Assembly: GCF_949987515.2 (NCBI RefSeq)
Contig: NC_082692.2
Span: 92,265,488 to 92,329,487, forward strand
DNA: 64,000 nucleotides
Direction of reading: 5' to 3'
Source: Delphinus delphis
Taxonomy: Eukaryota > Chordata > Mammalia > Artiodactyla > Delphinidae
Shown: positions 12,442 to 24,736 of the stretch, one piece after another
Numbering within the stretch: position 1 is the first letter of the stretch
Layout: each line of letters begins with the position of its first letter
Translations under genes and position numbers: made by a program
Notes under the pieces: model-generated
Seen by the model: the letters and a program-made list of their open reading frames with translations, nothing else
What the model was told of the DNA's origin: nothing
Databases searched by the model: none

Positions 12442-15400
12442 ATGGGAATAGGAACATACATATCGATAATTCCCTTAAATTAAATGGACTAAATGCTCCC
12501 ACCAAAAGACACAGACTGCCTGAATGGATACAAAAACAAGACCCATATATATGCTGTCTACAAGAAACCCACTTCAAACCTAGAGACACATACAGACTGA
12601 AAGTAAGGGGATGGAAAAAGATATTCCATGCAAATGGAAATCAAAAGAAAGCTGGAGTAGCAATTCTCATATCAGACAAAATAGACTTTAAAATAAAGAC
12701 TATCAGAAGAGACAAAGAAGGACACTACATAATGATCAAGGGATCGATCCAAGAAGAAGATATAACAATTGTAAATATTTATGCACCCAACATAGGAGCA
12801 CCTCAATACATAAGGCAAATACTAACAGCCATAAAAGGGGAAATGGACAGTAACACATTCATAGTTGGGGACTTTAACACCCCACTTTCACCAATGGACA
12901 GATCATCCAAATAAAAATAAATAAGGAAACACAAGCTTTAAATGATACATTAAACAAGATGGACTTAATTGATATTTAAGGACATTCCATCCAAAAACAA
13001 CAGAATACACATTTTTCTCAAGTGCTCATGGAACATTCTCCAGGATACATCATATCTTGGGTCACAAATTAAGCCTTGGTAAATTTAAGAAATTTGAAAT
13101 TGTATCAAGTATCTTTTCCGACCACAATGCTCTGAGACTAGATATCAATTACAGGAAAAGATCTGTAAAAAATACAAACACATGGAGGCTAAACAATACA
13201 CTACTTAATAACGAAGTGCACTGAAGAAATCAAAGAGAAAATCAAAAAATACCTAGAAACAAATGACAATGGAGACACGACGACCCAAAACCTATGGGAT
13301 GCAGCAAAAGCAGTTCTAAGAGGGAAGTTTATAGCAATACAATCCTACCATAAGGAACAGGAAACATCTCGAATAAACAACCTAACCTTGCACCTAAAGC
13401 AATTAGAGAAAGAAGAACAAAAAACCCCCAAAGTTAGCAGAAGGAAAGAAATCATAAAAATCAGATCAGAAATAAATGAAAAAGAAATGAAGGAAACGAT
13501 AGCAAAGATAAATAAAACTAAAAGCTGGTTCTTTGAGAAGATAAACAAAATTGATAAATCATTAGCCAGACTCATCAAGAAAAAAAGGGAGAAGACTCAA
13601 ATCAATAGAATTAGAAATGAAAAAGAGGAAGTAACAACTGACACTGCAGAAATACAAAAGATCACGAGAGATTACTACAAGCAACTCATTGCCAATAAAA
13701 TGGACAACCTGGAAGAAATGAACAAATTCTTAGAAATGCACAACCTGCCAAGACTGAATCAGGAAGAAATAGAAAATATGAACAGACCAATCACAAGCAC
13801 TGAAATTGAAACTGTGATTAAAAATCTTCCAACAAACAAAAGCCCAGGACCAGATGGCTTCACAGGCAAATTCTATCAAACATTTAGAGAAGAGCTAACA
13901 CCTATCCTTCTCAAATTCTTTCAAAATATAGCAGAGGGAGGAACACTCCCAAACTCATTCTATGAGGCCACCATCACCCTGATACCAAAACCAGACAAGG
14001 ATGTCACAAAGAAAGAAAACTACAGGCCAATATTACTGATGAACACAGATGCAAAATTCCTCAATAAAATACTAGCAAACAGAATCCAACAGCACATTAA
14101 AAGGATCATACACCATGATCAAGTGGGGTTTATTCCAGGAATGCAAGGATTCTTCAATATACGCAAATCAATCAACATGATACACCATATTCACAAATTA
14201 AAGGAGAAAAACAATATGATCATCTCAATAGATGCAGAAAAAGCTTTTGACAAAATCCAACACCCATTTATGATAAAAACTCTGCAGAAAGTAGGCACAG
14301 AGGGAACTTTCCTCAACATAATAAAGGCCATATATGACAAATCCACAGCCAACATCTTCCTCAATGGTGAAAAACTGAAACCATTCCACTAAGATCAGGA
14401 ACAAGACAAGGTTGCCCACTCTCACCACTCTTATTCAACATAGCTTTGGAAGTTTTAGCCACAGCAATCAGAGAAGAAAAGGAAATAAAAGGAATCCAAA
14501 TCGGAAAAGAAGAAGTAAAGCTGTCACTGTTTGCAGATGACATGATACTATACATAGAGAATCCTAAAGATGCTACCAGAAAACTACTAGAACTAATCAA
14601 TGAATTTGGTAAAGTAGCAGGATACAAAATTAATGCACAGATATCTCTTACATTCCTATACACTAATGATGAAAAATCTGAAAGTGAAATCAAGAAAATA
14701 CTGCCACTTACCATTGCAACAAAAAGAATAAAATATCTAGGAATAAACCTACCTAAGGAGACAAAAGACCTGTATGCAGAAAATTATAAGACACTGATGA
14801 AAGAAATTAAAGGTGACACAAATAGATGCAGAGATATACCATGTTTTTGGATTGGAAGAATCAACATTGTGAAAATGACTCTACTACCCAAAGCAATCTA
14901 CAGATTCAGTGCAATCCCTATCAAACTACCACTGGCATTTTTCACAGAACTAGAACAAAAAATTTCACAATTTGTATGGAAACACAAAAGACCCCGAATA
15001 GCCAAAGCAATCTTGAGAACGAAAAACGGAGCTGGAGGAATCAGGCTCCCGGACTTCAGACTATACTACAAAGCTACAGTAATCAAGACAGTATGGTACT
15101 GGCACAAAAACAGAAAGATAGATCAATGGAACAGGCTAGAAAGCCCAGAGATAAACCCACACACATATGGTCACCTTATCTTTGATAAAGGAGGCAGGAA
15201 TGTACAGTGGAGAAAGGACAGCCTCTTCAATAAGTGGTGCTGGGAAAACTGGACAGGTACATGTAAAAGTATGAGATTAGATCACTCCCTAACACCATAC
15301 ACAAAAATAAGCTCAAAATGGATTAAAGACCTAAATTTAAGGCCAGAAACTATCAAACTCTTAGAGGAAAATATAGGCAGAACACTCTATGACATAAATC

Positions 15401-16256
15401 ACAACAAGATCCTTTTTGACCCACCTCCTAGAGAAATGGAAATAAAAACAAAAATAAACAAATGGGACCTAATGAAACTTCAAAGCTTTTGCACAGCAAA
15501 GGAAACCATTAACAAGACCAAAAGACAACCCTCAGAATGGGAGAAAATATTTTCAAATGAAGCAACTGACAAAGGATTAATTTCCAAAATTTATAAGCAG
15601 CTCATGTAGCTCAATAACAAAAAAACAAACAACCCAATCCAAAAATGGGCAGAAGACCTAAATAGACATTTCTCCAAAGAAGATATACAGACTGCCAACA
15701 AACACATGAAAGAATGCTCAACATCATTAATCATCAGCGAAATGCAAATCAAAACTACAATGAGATATCACCTCACGCCAGTCAGAATGGCCATCATCAA
15801 AAAATCTACAAACAGTAAATGCCAGAGAGGGTGTGGAGAAAAGGGAACACTCTTGCACTGTTCGTGGGAATGTAAATTGATACAGCCACTATGGAGAACA
15901 GTATGGATGTTCCTTAAAAAACTAAAAAGAGAACTACCATACGACCTAGCAATCCCACTCCTGGGCATATACCCTCAGAAAACCATAATTCAAAAAGAGT
16001 CATGTACCACAGTGTTCATTGCAGCTCTATTTACAATAGCCAGGATATGTAAGCAATCTAAGTGTCCATCAACAGATGAACGGATAAAGAAGATGTGGCG
16101 CATATATACAATGGAATATTACTCAGCCATAAAAAGAAATGAAATTGAGCTATTTGTAATGAGGTGGATGGACCTAGAGTCTGTCATACAAAGTGAAGTA
16201 AGTCAGAAAGAGAAAGACAAATACCGTATGCTAACATATATATATATGGAATCTAA
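12442..16256 (+). pseudogene. L1-B ORF2 remnant (endonuclease + reverse transcriptase)
   Basis: The start ATG (12442) survives, but the frame shifts within 14 codons (a base is lost in 'cccttaaattaaatgg'). Endonuclease text is in pieces (IYAPNIGAPQYIRQ, VGDFNTPLSPMDRSS then a stop at 12912). A 334-codon stretch (13388-14392) covers [18 protein letters not shown] (fingers) and [13 protein letters not shown]. After a frameshift a 387-codon stretch (14446-15609) carries [12 protein letters not shown], the RT catalytic aspartates, and ends at a TAG replacing CAG. The cysteine-rich C-terminus ([19 protein letters not shown]) follows at 15706-16256. Domains are complete but the gene is dead. Confidence 0.92.
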
Positions 16257-16627
16257 AAAAAAAAAAAAGGTTCTGAAAAACCGAGGGGCAGTACTGGAAT
16301 AAAGACGCAGACGTAGAGAATGGACTTGAGGACATGGGGAGGGGAAAGGGTAAACTGTGACGAAGTGAGAGAGTGGCATGGATTTATACATACTACCAAA
16401 TGTAAAACAGATGGCTAGTGGGAAGCAGCCACATAGCACAGGGAGATCAGCTCAGTGCTTTGTGTCCACCTAGAGGGGTGGGATAGGGAGGGTGGGAGAG
16501 AGATGCAAGAGGGAGGTGATATGGGGATATATGTAAATGTATAGCTGATTCACTATGTTATAAAGCAGAAACTAACACACCATTGTAAAGCAATTATACT
16601 CCAATAAAGATGTTTAAAAAAAAAAGA
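16257..16627 (+). other. L1-B 3' UTR and A tail
   Basis: Contains the polypurine segment gacatggggaggggaaaggg, the conserved block 'gtgggaagcagccacatagcacagg' in part, and ends 'actccaataaagatg' with a poly(A) signal-like AATAAA and a short A tail. The same block, inverted, appears as the young stubs at 22845-23139, 24372-24730 and 38268-38640. Confidence 0.85.
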
Positions 16628-16639
16628 GAGAAAACGAAA

Positions 16640-17300
16640 TGCTTTTAACATTGCTTCATTAATGTATGGTTTTGCTGACAAAAGAGCAGAAAGAAAGGAA
16701 CACTCATGGAGGGAAACTTGCGATACACAGTCTGGAAAAGTTTGGTTATATATCTGAAACCCTTATGAAGAAAGTTTTCTAGTCTTTGACTCACTAATTT
16801 CACTGTTAGGAATCTATCTTTTAAAAAATCATCAGACTAATAAGGACCTACTGTATAGCACAGGGAACTCTTCTCAATACTCTGTAATGACCTACGTGGA
16901 AAACAAATCTAAAAAAGAGTGGATATATGTATATGTATAATTGATTCACTCTGCTGTATAGCAGAAACTAACACAACATTGTAAATCAACTATATTCCAA
17001 TAATAATGTTTTAAAAAATCATCAGAGATACAATTTAATATCTATGCATAAGATGTTCATTGTTGTTTAGCAGAAAAACAGATATAAATTTGCAAAAATA
17101 AGAGGTAAATAAATTAGGGTTCATTCAAATGACAAGTTATCCAGCTGCTAAAAGACATGTATTTGTGAAGAACTGCTAATGACAGATAAAATGTTGCTGA
17201 TATTACACAGGGAAAAACAGTAGGATTTTAAATATTATAGTATGACCCAAAAGCAATATGTAAAAAATATATAGGCACATATACACCAGAAACATTTATG
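16640..17300 (+). repeat. Old L1 3' region, split by a younger L1 stub
   Basis: Text such as 'tcactgttaggaatctatc' and 'aagatgttcattgttgttta' then 'aaataaattagggttcattc' follows the order of old mammalian L1 ORF2-end/3' UTR. It is interrupted at 16837-17010. Confidence 0.6.
16837..17010 (+). mobile_element. L1 3'-end insertion
   Basis: Contains 'ctgtatagcacagggaac', 'gctgtatagcagaaactaac' and 'acattgtaaatcaac'. A perfect 16-bp TSD, ttaaaaaatcatcaga, lies at 16821-16836 and 17011-17026. Confidence 0.92.
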
Positions 17301-17304
17301 CTGG

Positions 17305-17555
17305 CATCTATGGTAGTTAAGAGCATGGCCTTTGAAAACAAACCGACCTGGTTCAAATCCCAGCTGTGCTGCTTTCCAGCTGTATAACCTTGGGCAAGTT
17401 AGTTAACCTCTGTGTGCCTCAGAATGCTCACCTGGAAAATGGGGATAACAGTACCTACCTTACAGAGCTGAAGAGACATTAAATGAGATAATTCATGCAA
17501 ATGGCTCAGCAACATGCCTGGCACTCTGCAAGTGCTCACTAACTACTAGCCATTA
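17305..17555 (+). repeat. MIR SINE
   Basis: Nearly full-length: 'gtagttaagagcatggcc', 'ttcaaatcccagctgtgctg', 'accttgggcaagttagttaacctc', 'aaaatggggataacagtacc', 'catgcctggcactctgc'. Orientation plus, order as in the MIR consensus. Confidence 0.92.
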
Positions 17556-17897
17556 GGAGCATCATCAACATAGGAGACGAATGGGGGGAAATGCACCTAA
17601 ACGTTAACAGGGGTTACCTATCTCTGGGGGGTAGGATTCCAGATCCTTTCAATTTTCTCCTCTGTACACTTCTTGTTTTTTCAAAGTTTCCACAACAAGT
17701 GTTATGGAATCGGAAGGAAAAAGGTGTTACAGAAAAAGAATGTCTGGTTAATTATTAGTATTTGCTACGTGCGGTGGTGGACGGAGGCAGGAAGGGGGCA
17801 GCACGTGGGGCAGAGAGCGAGCAGCGCTTTCACTCATTGCTGGTGGTTTCTTGGTGCGCTGCAGCCGCCGCCATCCGTCACAAGCCTCGCTACTCAC

Positions 17898-18012
17898 AGG
17901 CGCAGTCCCTCGAAAGCCGTCCTCTCCAGTGTTGGTCACAGGAAACTCGCCCTGCCAAATGTTGGCATAATGTTGGCCCTTCGGCTGCAGTCTGTTGCCC
18001 CAGGGGAAGAGT
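17898..18012 (-). CDS. SUMF1: SUMF1 exon 6 (codons 242-280)
   Basis: A 115-nt exon runs on the minus strand from CTGACAG|ACTCTTCC to GCGCCT|GTGAGT. It encodes [19 protein letters not shown] then [19 protein letters not shown]. Human-numbered residues N259, I260, D273 and F275, which form one calcium site of FGE, are all present, as are P266 and A279, known disease positions. K249 and Q276 of human (recalled) are R here, both conservative. The exon ends in phase 0. It is separated from exon 5 by a short (755-nt) intron and from exon 7 by a 14.3-kb intron that contains a 9.3-kb L1 insertion. Confidence 0.97.
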
Positions 18013-19138
<1,126 letters not shown>

Positions 19139-20704
19139 TCACTTTGCATGCAGGCCTGGACCCCCAGAGAATCTCACTTGGTGCAGTAGGTGTGGAGACG
19201 CACCAGCCAGATCCCCCTATGAGGAAGGAATGATTTTCCAGCTGCTGGGCGTGGCATCAGCAGAAGCTTCCAGCTCTCGGCTCCTTTAGGAGAGCTGCAA
19301 AGAGCCGCCTTACAGCCAGCGAGGACCAACCATGGCAGGGGCATAAAGGCGCAGCCGTGTGAGTTCACCATAGCTAAATCCTACGTGTCATTTATACCCC
19401 AGAGCCCCAAGGACTGGGTGGGATGTCCTGGACCTGCACTGTAGTCTTGGCTTCTCCCTCTGCCCAATCCTGTTTCCTCCCCATCCCTTCCACAGGTGTG
19501 GATCCCCTTATACAAATATTCTTCACACCAAGCTCTATCTAAGCATCTGTTTCCAGAGAATCCAATCTGTGATACTTGGCCTTAAACTTTGTCTCTTTCT
19601 GCTATAGATGAGTCAGCTATATGTGCCTCACTCTAGCAAGTGAGGAATCTAGCAGATTCCAAATAAATCTTTATTTTTTCTAAAAGTATAGAGGGATAGG
19701 GAAGGTTAGGGGGAAAGTTTGAGAGTAAGGGGATAAACATATTTACCCAGCACCAGATAACTTTAATTCCCTGCTCACTCTTTCTCAGGTGGACTCTACA
19801 TTCCTAAGCTATTTCTTAAGCATCTTTGAATTCCCTACAGTAATTACACAACTTTCACTTATTCTTTAAAAGCGTTTATTGAGTACCTATTACATGCCAG
19901 TCACTGTTTTCAACACTGATATTAAGACATGCACTTTTCTCAGAAGAAGGACTCACTCAGTGGATATAATACATTCCACTCTCACTTTTCCTTCTACCCT
20001 TCACTTTTTCTTCTACTATTAAATTCAGGAAAGAAGATAATAATTGGGACCTAAGAGGCCGTCAACCTGAGGTACCCAAGAATCCTACAACTTTCCACCT
20101 CATGGCCTATTTCTACCACAGAGGCTACCACCTCAGGCTTTGAAAGATTTCTGACGTTTTCAAGGGGCTATATCCCTAAAGCTGAACTTCATGCACTTCC
20201 AGATTCCTGACAATGAGGTCAATAACCGGGAATGTTGTCAAAAATAGAAGCTCGAAAATCCCATCTGAAAAATTGGGTTAGGAGAACAGTTTTCTTGGGC
20301 TGTTGAGATGCTGAGTCCTGACCCAAACCTTTCTGCGTCTTCAGGGCTTAAAGTGCTATCCATTTTTGCTTGAGATAATTATTTCTTTGCCACCCTGGAG
20401 ACTTGCTGACCGACTTGCAGCTCTGTGGTTTTTCGGTCAGACGGTGGCTTCAAAGTATGTCAGTCCAGGACTGGAGACAACATGAGTCCTAAACCCAAGG
20501 GATGAGCTTCTACCGCGGCCACCTGGCAGGACACCACCACTTATCTGTAAGACAGATGGTCTCCTTCCTCTCAATGACCCACTCATGAGGGAGAGCAAAC
20601 AGACAAGTTGTAAAGGTTAAACATGTCATGAGATTTGTAATAGGCCTGTCAAAGGGGGAAAAAATCTCCAAGAGGGAACCCTCTGACAGGCCAAATGAGG
20701 GAGG

Positions 20705-20800
20705 AGGAAGGCCACTTATTAAGAGCTCTCTGTGAGCTAGGTGCTATGTTTGGGTCTGTACATACAGTATTTCCTGCCATCCTATTTTCCTACCGACCAA
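20705..20800 (-). repeat. MIR-like fragment
   Basis: 'cacttattaagagctctctgtgagctaggtgctatg', read in parts, resembles the inverted MIR 3' end. Short and diverged. Confidence 0.4.
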
Positions 20801-20920
20801 GTCAGTAGAGTTTTTCATACTCACTCTTTTATACAAGACGGCCACTGAGTTTCTTTTCAACAGCATAGGAACCTATTTTGGAATGAAACATGTCATCTGG
20901 GGAAAGACCCACCAGCCTCA

Positions 20921-21031
<111 letters not shown>

Positions 21032-21188
21032 TTAGCTATGATGCCTCTAGAAAAACACTGACTCAGTCTCTGCAGAAAAATATCTCTCTTAAGGTCTTCA
21101 ACTTCCAGTTGACTTACCAAATAACTTTACCAGAATATCAAAAATAAAGATTTATATGTAACTAAATCTAACAAATAAGCATTATCTC

Positions 21189-21306
21189 GGGAATTCTCTG
21201 GCGGTCCACTGGTTAGGACTCGATGTTTCACTGCTGTGGTCCAGGTTCAATCCCTGGTTGGGGAACTAAGATCCAGCAAGCCATACGCTGTGGCCAAAAA
21301 AAACAA
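21189..21306 (+). mobile_element. Short tRNA-derived SINE (gggaattc type)
   Basis: Head gggaattctctggcggtcca, A-box-like ggttaggactc, B box ggttcaatccc, end 'gctgtggcc' and A7 tail. A perfect 12-bp TSD, aagcattatctc, lies at 21177-21188 and 21307-21318. It lies 185 bp upstream of exon 4 in gene orientation. Confidence 0.92.
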
Positions 21307-21544
21307 AAGCATTATCTCCCATCATAAAGCACCACAGTGATTAAATAAATACGTATCTAAATGGTGTGTGTCTCCAAGAATTTTAAAAGACACACTGCTA
21401 GCTAACCCTCTATAATCTCTAACAAGTGAGACAGGTAGTACTCCTCCTATTTAAAAGATGGTGAAACAGCATTAATCTTATAGTTAAGTGCCGGGCTGAA
21501 GGTCAACCGAGGTAGCCAGAGACCAAGCTGAAGCATAGCATAAA

Positions 21545-21720
21545 GAGCTGGAGTGTGTTTTCAAAAGACCCTGGTTAATCTCCAGCCCGACAATAGTTGT
21601 ATGGCTCTGGGCAAGTTCACTGCTTGCCTGGCCCCAGAGTCCTCATCTGTGAAATGGGAGCAGGCCCGCCTGCCTCACCTACCTCAGACTCAAAGGAGGC
21701 TGCATTAGATAGGACTGGGA
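21545..21720 (+). repeat. MIR fragment
   Basis: 'gtatggctctgggcaagttc', 'cctcatctgtgaaatggga' and 'cctgcctcacctacc' in MIR order. Confidence 0.7.
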
Positions 21721-21814
21721 AGTGGTCAGCCCAGATCCTGTTCCCAGAACCTTACCTCCTACTTTACAGTTCTGTTAACCCAAATACCAAAATCAAGTGA
21801 CCCTCATTTAGTGA

Positions 21815-22050
21815 TTGATTGAGAACGTGGCTTTGGAGTCAGGCAAAATGAGATGTGACTCATGGCTCTGCCACTCCTACGGTGACCCCTGGTAACCTAA
21901 TCAACCTCCCCACACCTGTTTTCTCATTTGTAGGTGAAGACAGTAACAATGCCTACCTCAGGGGTTATTACAAGGAGGAAACAGAACATACACACAGGGC
22001 TTAGGACTATGCCTAGCACTTAGCAAGCACTCAGTAAAGGGAACCAGTCT
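21815..22050 (+). repeat. MIR SINE
   Basis: 'gaacgtggctttggagtcag', 'atggctctgccactcc', 'ttttctcatttgtagg', 'cctagcacttagcaagcac' and 'actcagtaaa' follow the MIR consensus. A second MIR lies 95 bp to the left in the same orientation. Confidence 0.85.
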
Positions 22051-22844
22051 CAACTAGGGGCCTCATGACAGGAAGAGAGTTACAAAAAAATTACCATCAT
22101 CAATGATGCTAATACTAAGTAAAGAAGTTTGCAAATGTTTCTTCTAATATAAACCAGAGCAGACTCAAGGTTATCCCCATGACAATGTTACTCTCAATCC
22201 TCTGCGTCCTGATGAGCCAGCCTGAGTGGAAGAGAAGGGGGAATGTGTTCCTGCTAACAATTACAGCAATCACTGAAAACACCAAACCCTGTCTTGTTCT
22301 TTTTTCACATCAGCGCAATCAAAACATTCATGGTATTCCAATCACAATTTGATGGAAAAAGCCAAATTCTTTTATATTTCAACGAAAGAGGCATTGTGTC
22401 CTTAAAGGACACTACTGCAAAGTGTTTTATTTTTCAGACAGCAGGAGAGGTGAAAGCCATGGCTTCTTCCTATTCCTTCTGTAGTACTGCGGAATCTTTA
22501 ATGGGGAGATGTTCTCGCTGACTACTCTGCTTGATGTTTAGGTGCCAGTGACAGGTAACTCATTCCATGTCAAGGGAAGACCTGCAGAGAAAGCCCAGGT
22601 CATCCCACTCTTACATTCCAGTATCTTTACATCACTCACCCACCTCTACCCTACCCCCAACACTAAGGCCACCAGAAGGTTCTATTTCTCAAATAAAAAA
22701 TAAAAATTTTTAAAAAAAGAGAAGAAGAAAAAAAAACAAACAGGAAAAATGTTAACCTTTGTTAAATCTGGGTGGTAGGAACTAGAATGCCTATTTTTCT
22801 TATACCCTATTGTGCTTTGAAATATTTCATCATTAGCAATTTTT

Positions 22845-23139
22845 TTAACATCTTTATTGGAGTATAATTGCTAACACAATGGTGTGTTAGTTTCTGCTGT
22901 ATAACAAAGTGAATCAGCTATACATATACATATATCCCCATATCTCCTCCCTCTTGCGTCTCCCTCCCACCCTCCCTATCCCACCCCTCTAGGTGGACAC
23001 AAAGCACCGAGCGGATCTCCCTGTGCTATGCGGCTGCTTCCCACTAGCTATCAGTTTTACATTTGGTAGTGTATATATGTCCATGCCACTCTCTCACTTC
23101 ATCCCAGCTTACCCTTTCCCCTCCCCATGTCCTCAAGTC
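22845..23139 (-). mobile_element. L1 3'-UTR insertion
   Basis: Inverted 3' end of the L1-B/C/D group: poly(T), then 'atctttattggagtataattg' in part, 'gtgaatcagctatacat', and the C-rich segment to 'cctcaagtcc'. A perfect 14-bp TSD, cattagcaattttt, lies at 22831-22844 and 23140-23153. Short, no ORF. Confidence 0.93.
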
Positions 23140-23154
23140 CATTAGCAATTTTTA

Positions 23155-23360
23155 AAATAAATTTATTTATCTATTCTATTACTGATGGGCATTTGGGTAG
23201 CTTCCAGTTTGGGCTACTATGAATGGTACTACTTCTGTGAACATTCCTGAAAGCTCATGACTTAGTAAATATGCATAAGCATTTCTGCTGATTGCATACT
23301 GTGGAGTGGAACTGCTGGATCCCAGGGTAGACACAGGCACAGCTTTAGTAAAGACAGCTG
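23155..23360 (-). repeat. Old L1 3' fragment
   Basis: 'gatgggcatttgggtagc' then 'tgctggatcccagggtag' is diverged antisense L1 ORF2-end text. The younger stub at 22845-23139 inserted next to it. Confidence 0.5.
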
Positions 23361-24736
23361 AACACAAGCCTTAATGGCAGAAGTCCTCCACGGTTCCCAA
23401 CCTTCTTCAACAGGGAACTTCCATGGAGTTGGCTTGTGTGCGGTAGACCCAGGGCAGCTGCTCCAGTGGCCTCTGAGTCCATTCCCTTTCCCTCTCCTCT
23501 TCCCCTTAACTCACTCTGGTTGCAAATATTTACTGAGCACCTACTATCTGCCTGGAGCTAAGCCTAATTCCTAAAGGGGATCTTCAACTCCCAGAATCCT
23601 CTGAGTATGACTTAAGACAGTCGGTATATTGAGAGTTTTTCAATTATTTATTGCACATATTTATCTTACATGGTTAACTACACAAAGCAGGATACAAAGT
23701 GTGAACCTAGGCATTTTATTTTCTTCCAAAAATATCTACAAAACTCAAATTGGTGGGTCCGGGTACCACCTTACACACATCACTTCTATAGCTCCTACTC
23801 AACTTCCTCCCTGTCATATACACACACTTGCCTCTCCTTCTAGATATCTGCTTTTCATTTCTCCCACTATCACTCTTGAATGAAATCTTTCACATTTCTT
23901 AGCAACCCATCGAAAACAGACCACCGCAGCACTACTGACTTATTAGGCCACATAATTCCTTGTTGGAGGGGTGCTGTCCCGTGTGTTGTAGGATGCTCAG
24001 CCGCATCGCAGACCCCTCCCCACTAGATGCCAGTAACATCCTACCCGCAACCCAACTATGACAACCAAAACTGTACCCATATTCACCATGCCCCAAACAA
24101 GACAAAGCTACGGGTCCTATAAGGGAACCTAACGGCATTGCCACCTGTCAGAAAGACTGTAAGTCCCCATTGTAATGGTCAGATGCAGAGTCAGGAACCA
24201 TTTCCACATAGGACACATGAAGAAGGAAAGGTAAGTAATCAAAGTCACCCACAACAGAACATAGCCAAGTTTTCCTGGGAAAGCCATGCTTTCTGGCCAA
24301 ACTAATGGCAAATCCCATCAAGTGTCACCAGGTGCCTTCTTCCAAATATCACTGTTAACTCCATGTTTTTATTTATTTATTTATTTATTAGCATCTTTAT
24401 TTGAGTATAATTGCTTTACAATGGTGTGTTAGTTTCTGCTTTATAACAAAGTGTATCAGCTATACATAAACATATATCCCAATATCTCCTCCCTCTTGAG
24501 TCTCCCTCCCACCCTCCCTATCCCACCACTAGGAGGTCACAAAGCACCGAGCTGATCTCCCAGTGCTATGTGGCTACTTCCCACTAGCCATCTATTTTAC
24601 ATTTGGTAGTGTATAATGTCCATGCCACTCTCTCACTTCGCTTACCGTTTCCCCTCCCCCTGTCCTCAAGTTCATTCTCTACATTTGCGTCTTTATTCCT
24701 GTCCTGCCCATAGGTTCTTCAGAACCATTTTCTTTT

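Larger units (their letters stand above)
7281..16627 (+). mobile_element. Composite L1 insertion: ORF2 fragment (L1-A) fused to full-length L1-B
   Basis: A partial L1 (7281-9420) is joined directly to a complete L1 beginning ggcggatgacggg (9421 onward) and ending in AATAAAGATGTTTAAAAAAAAAA. The 11-bp word agagaaaacga occurs immediately before 7281 (7270-7280) and just after the A tail (16627-16637), and nothing similar flanks the inner joint. The upstream copy follows TT, giving TT|AAGAGA, which fits the L1 endonuclease target. The whole 9.3-kb unit therefore behaves as one integration. It lies antisense to SUMF1. Confidence 0.85.
3643..17897 (-). other. SUMF1 intron 6
   Basis: A 14.3-kb intron. 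From 3643 to about 7268 it is mostly unique sequence: a purine-rich stretch near 5030-5250, a possible retropseudogene near 5990-6660, and otherwise nothing I can name. The composite L1 occupies 7281-16627, old L1 with a younger L1 stub 16640-17300, and a MIR 17305-17555. From 17555 to 17897 nothing is recognisable. The 122-codon open frame at 3936-4304 on the plus strand has no family features and is judged to be chance. Confidence 0.85.
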
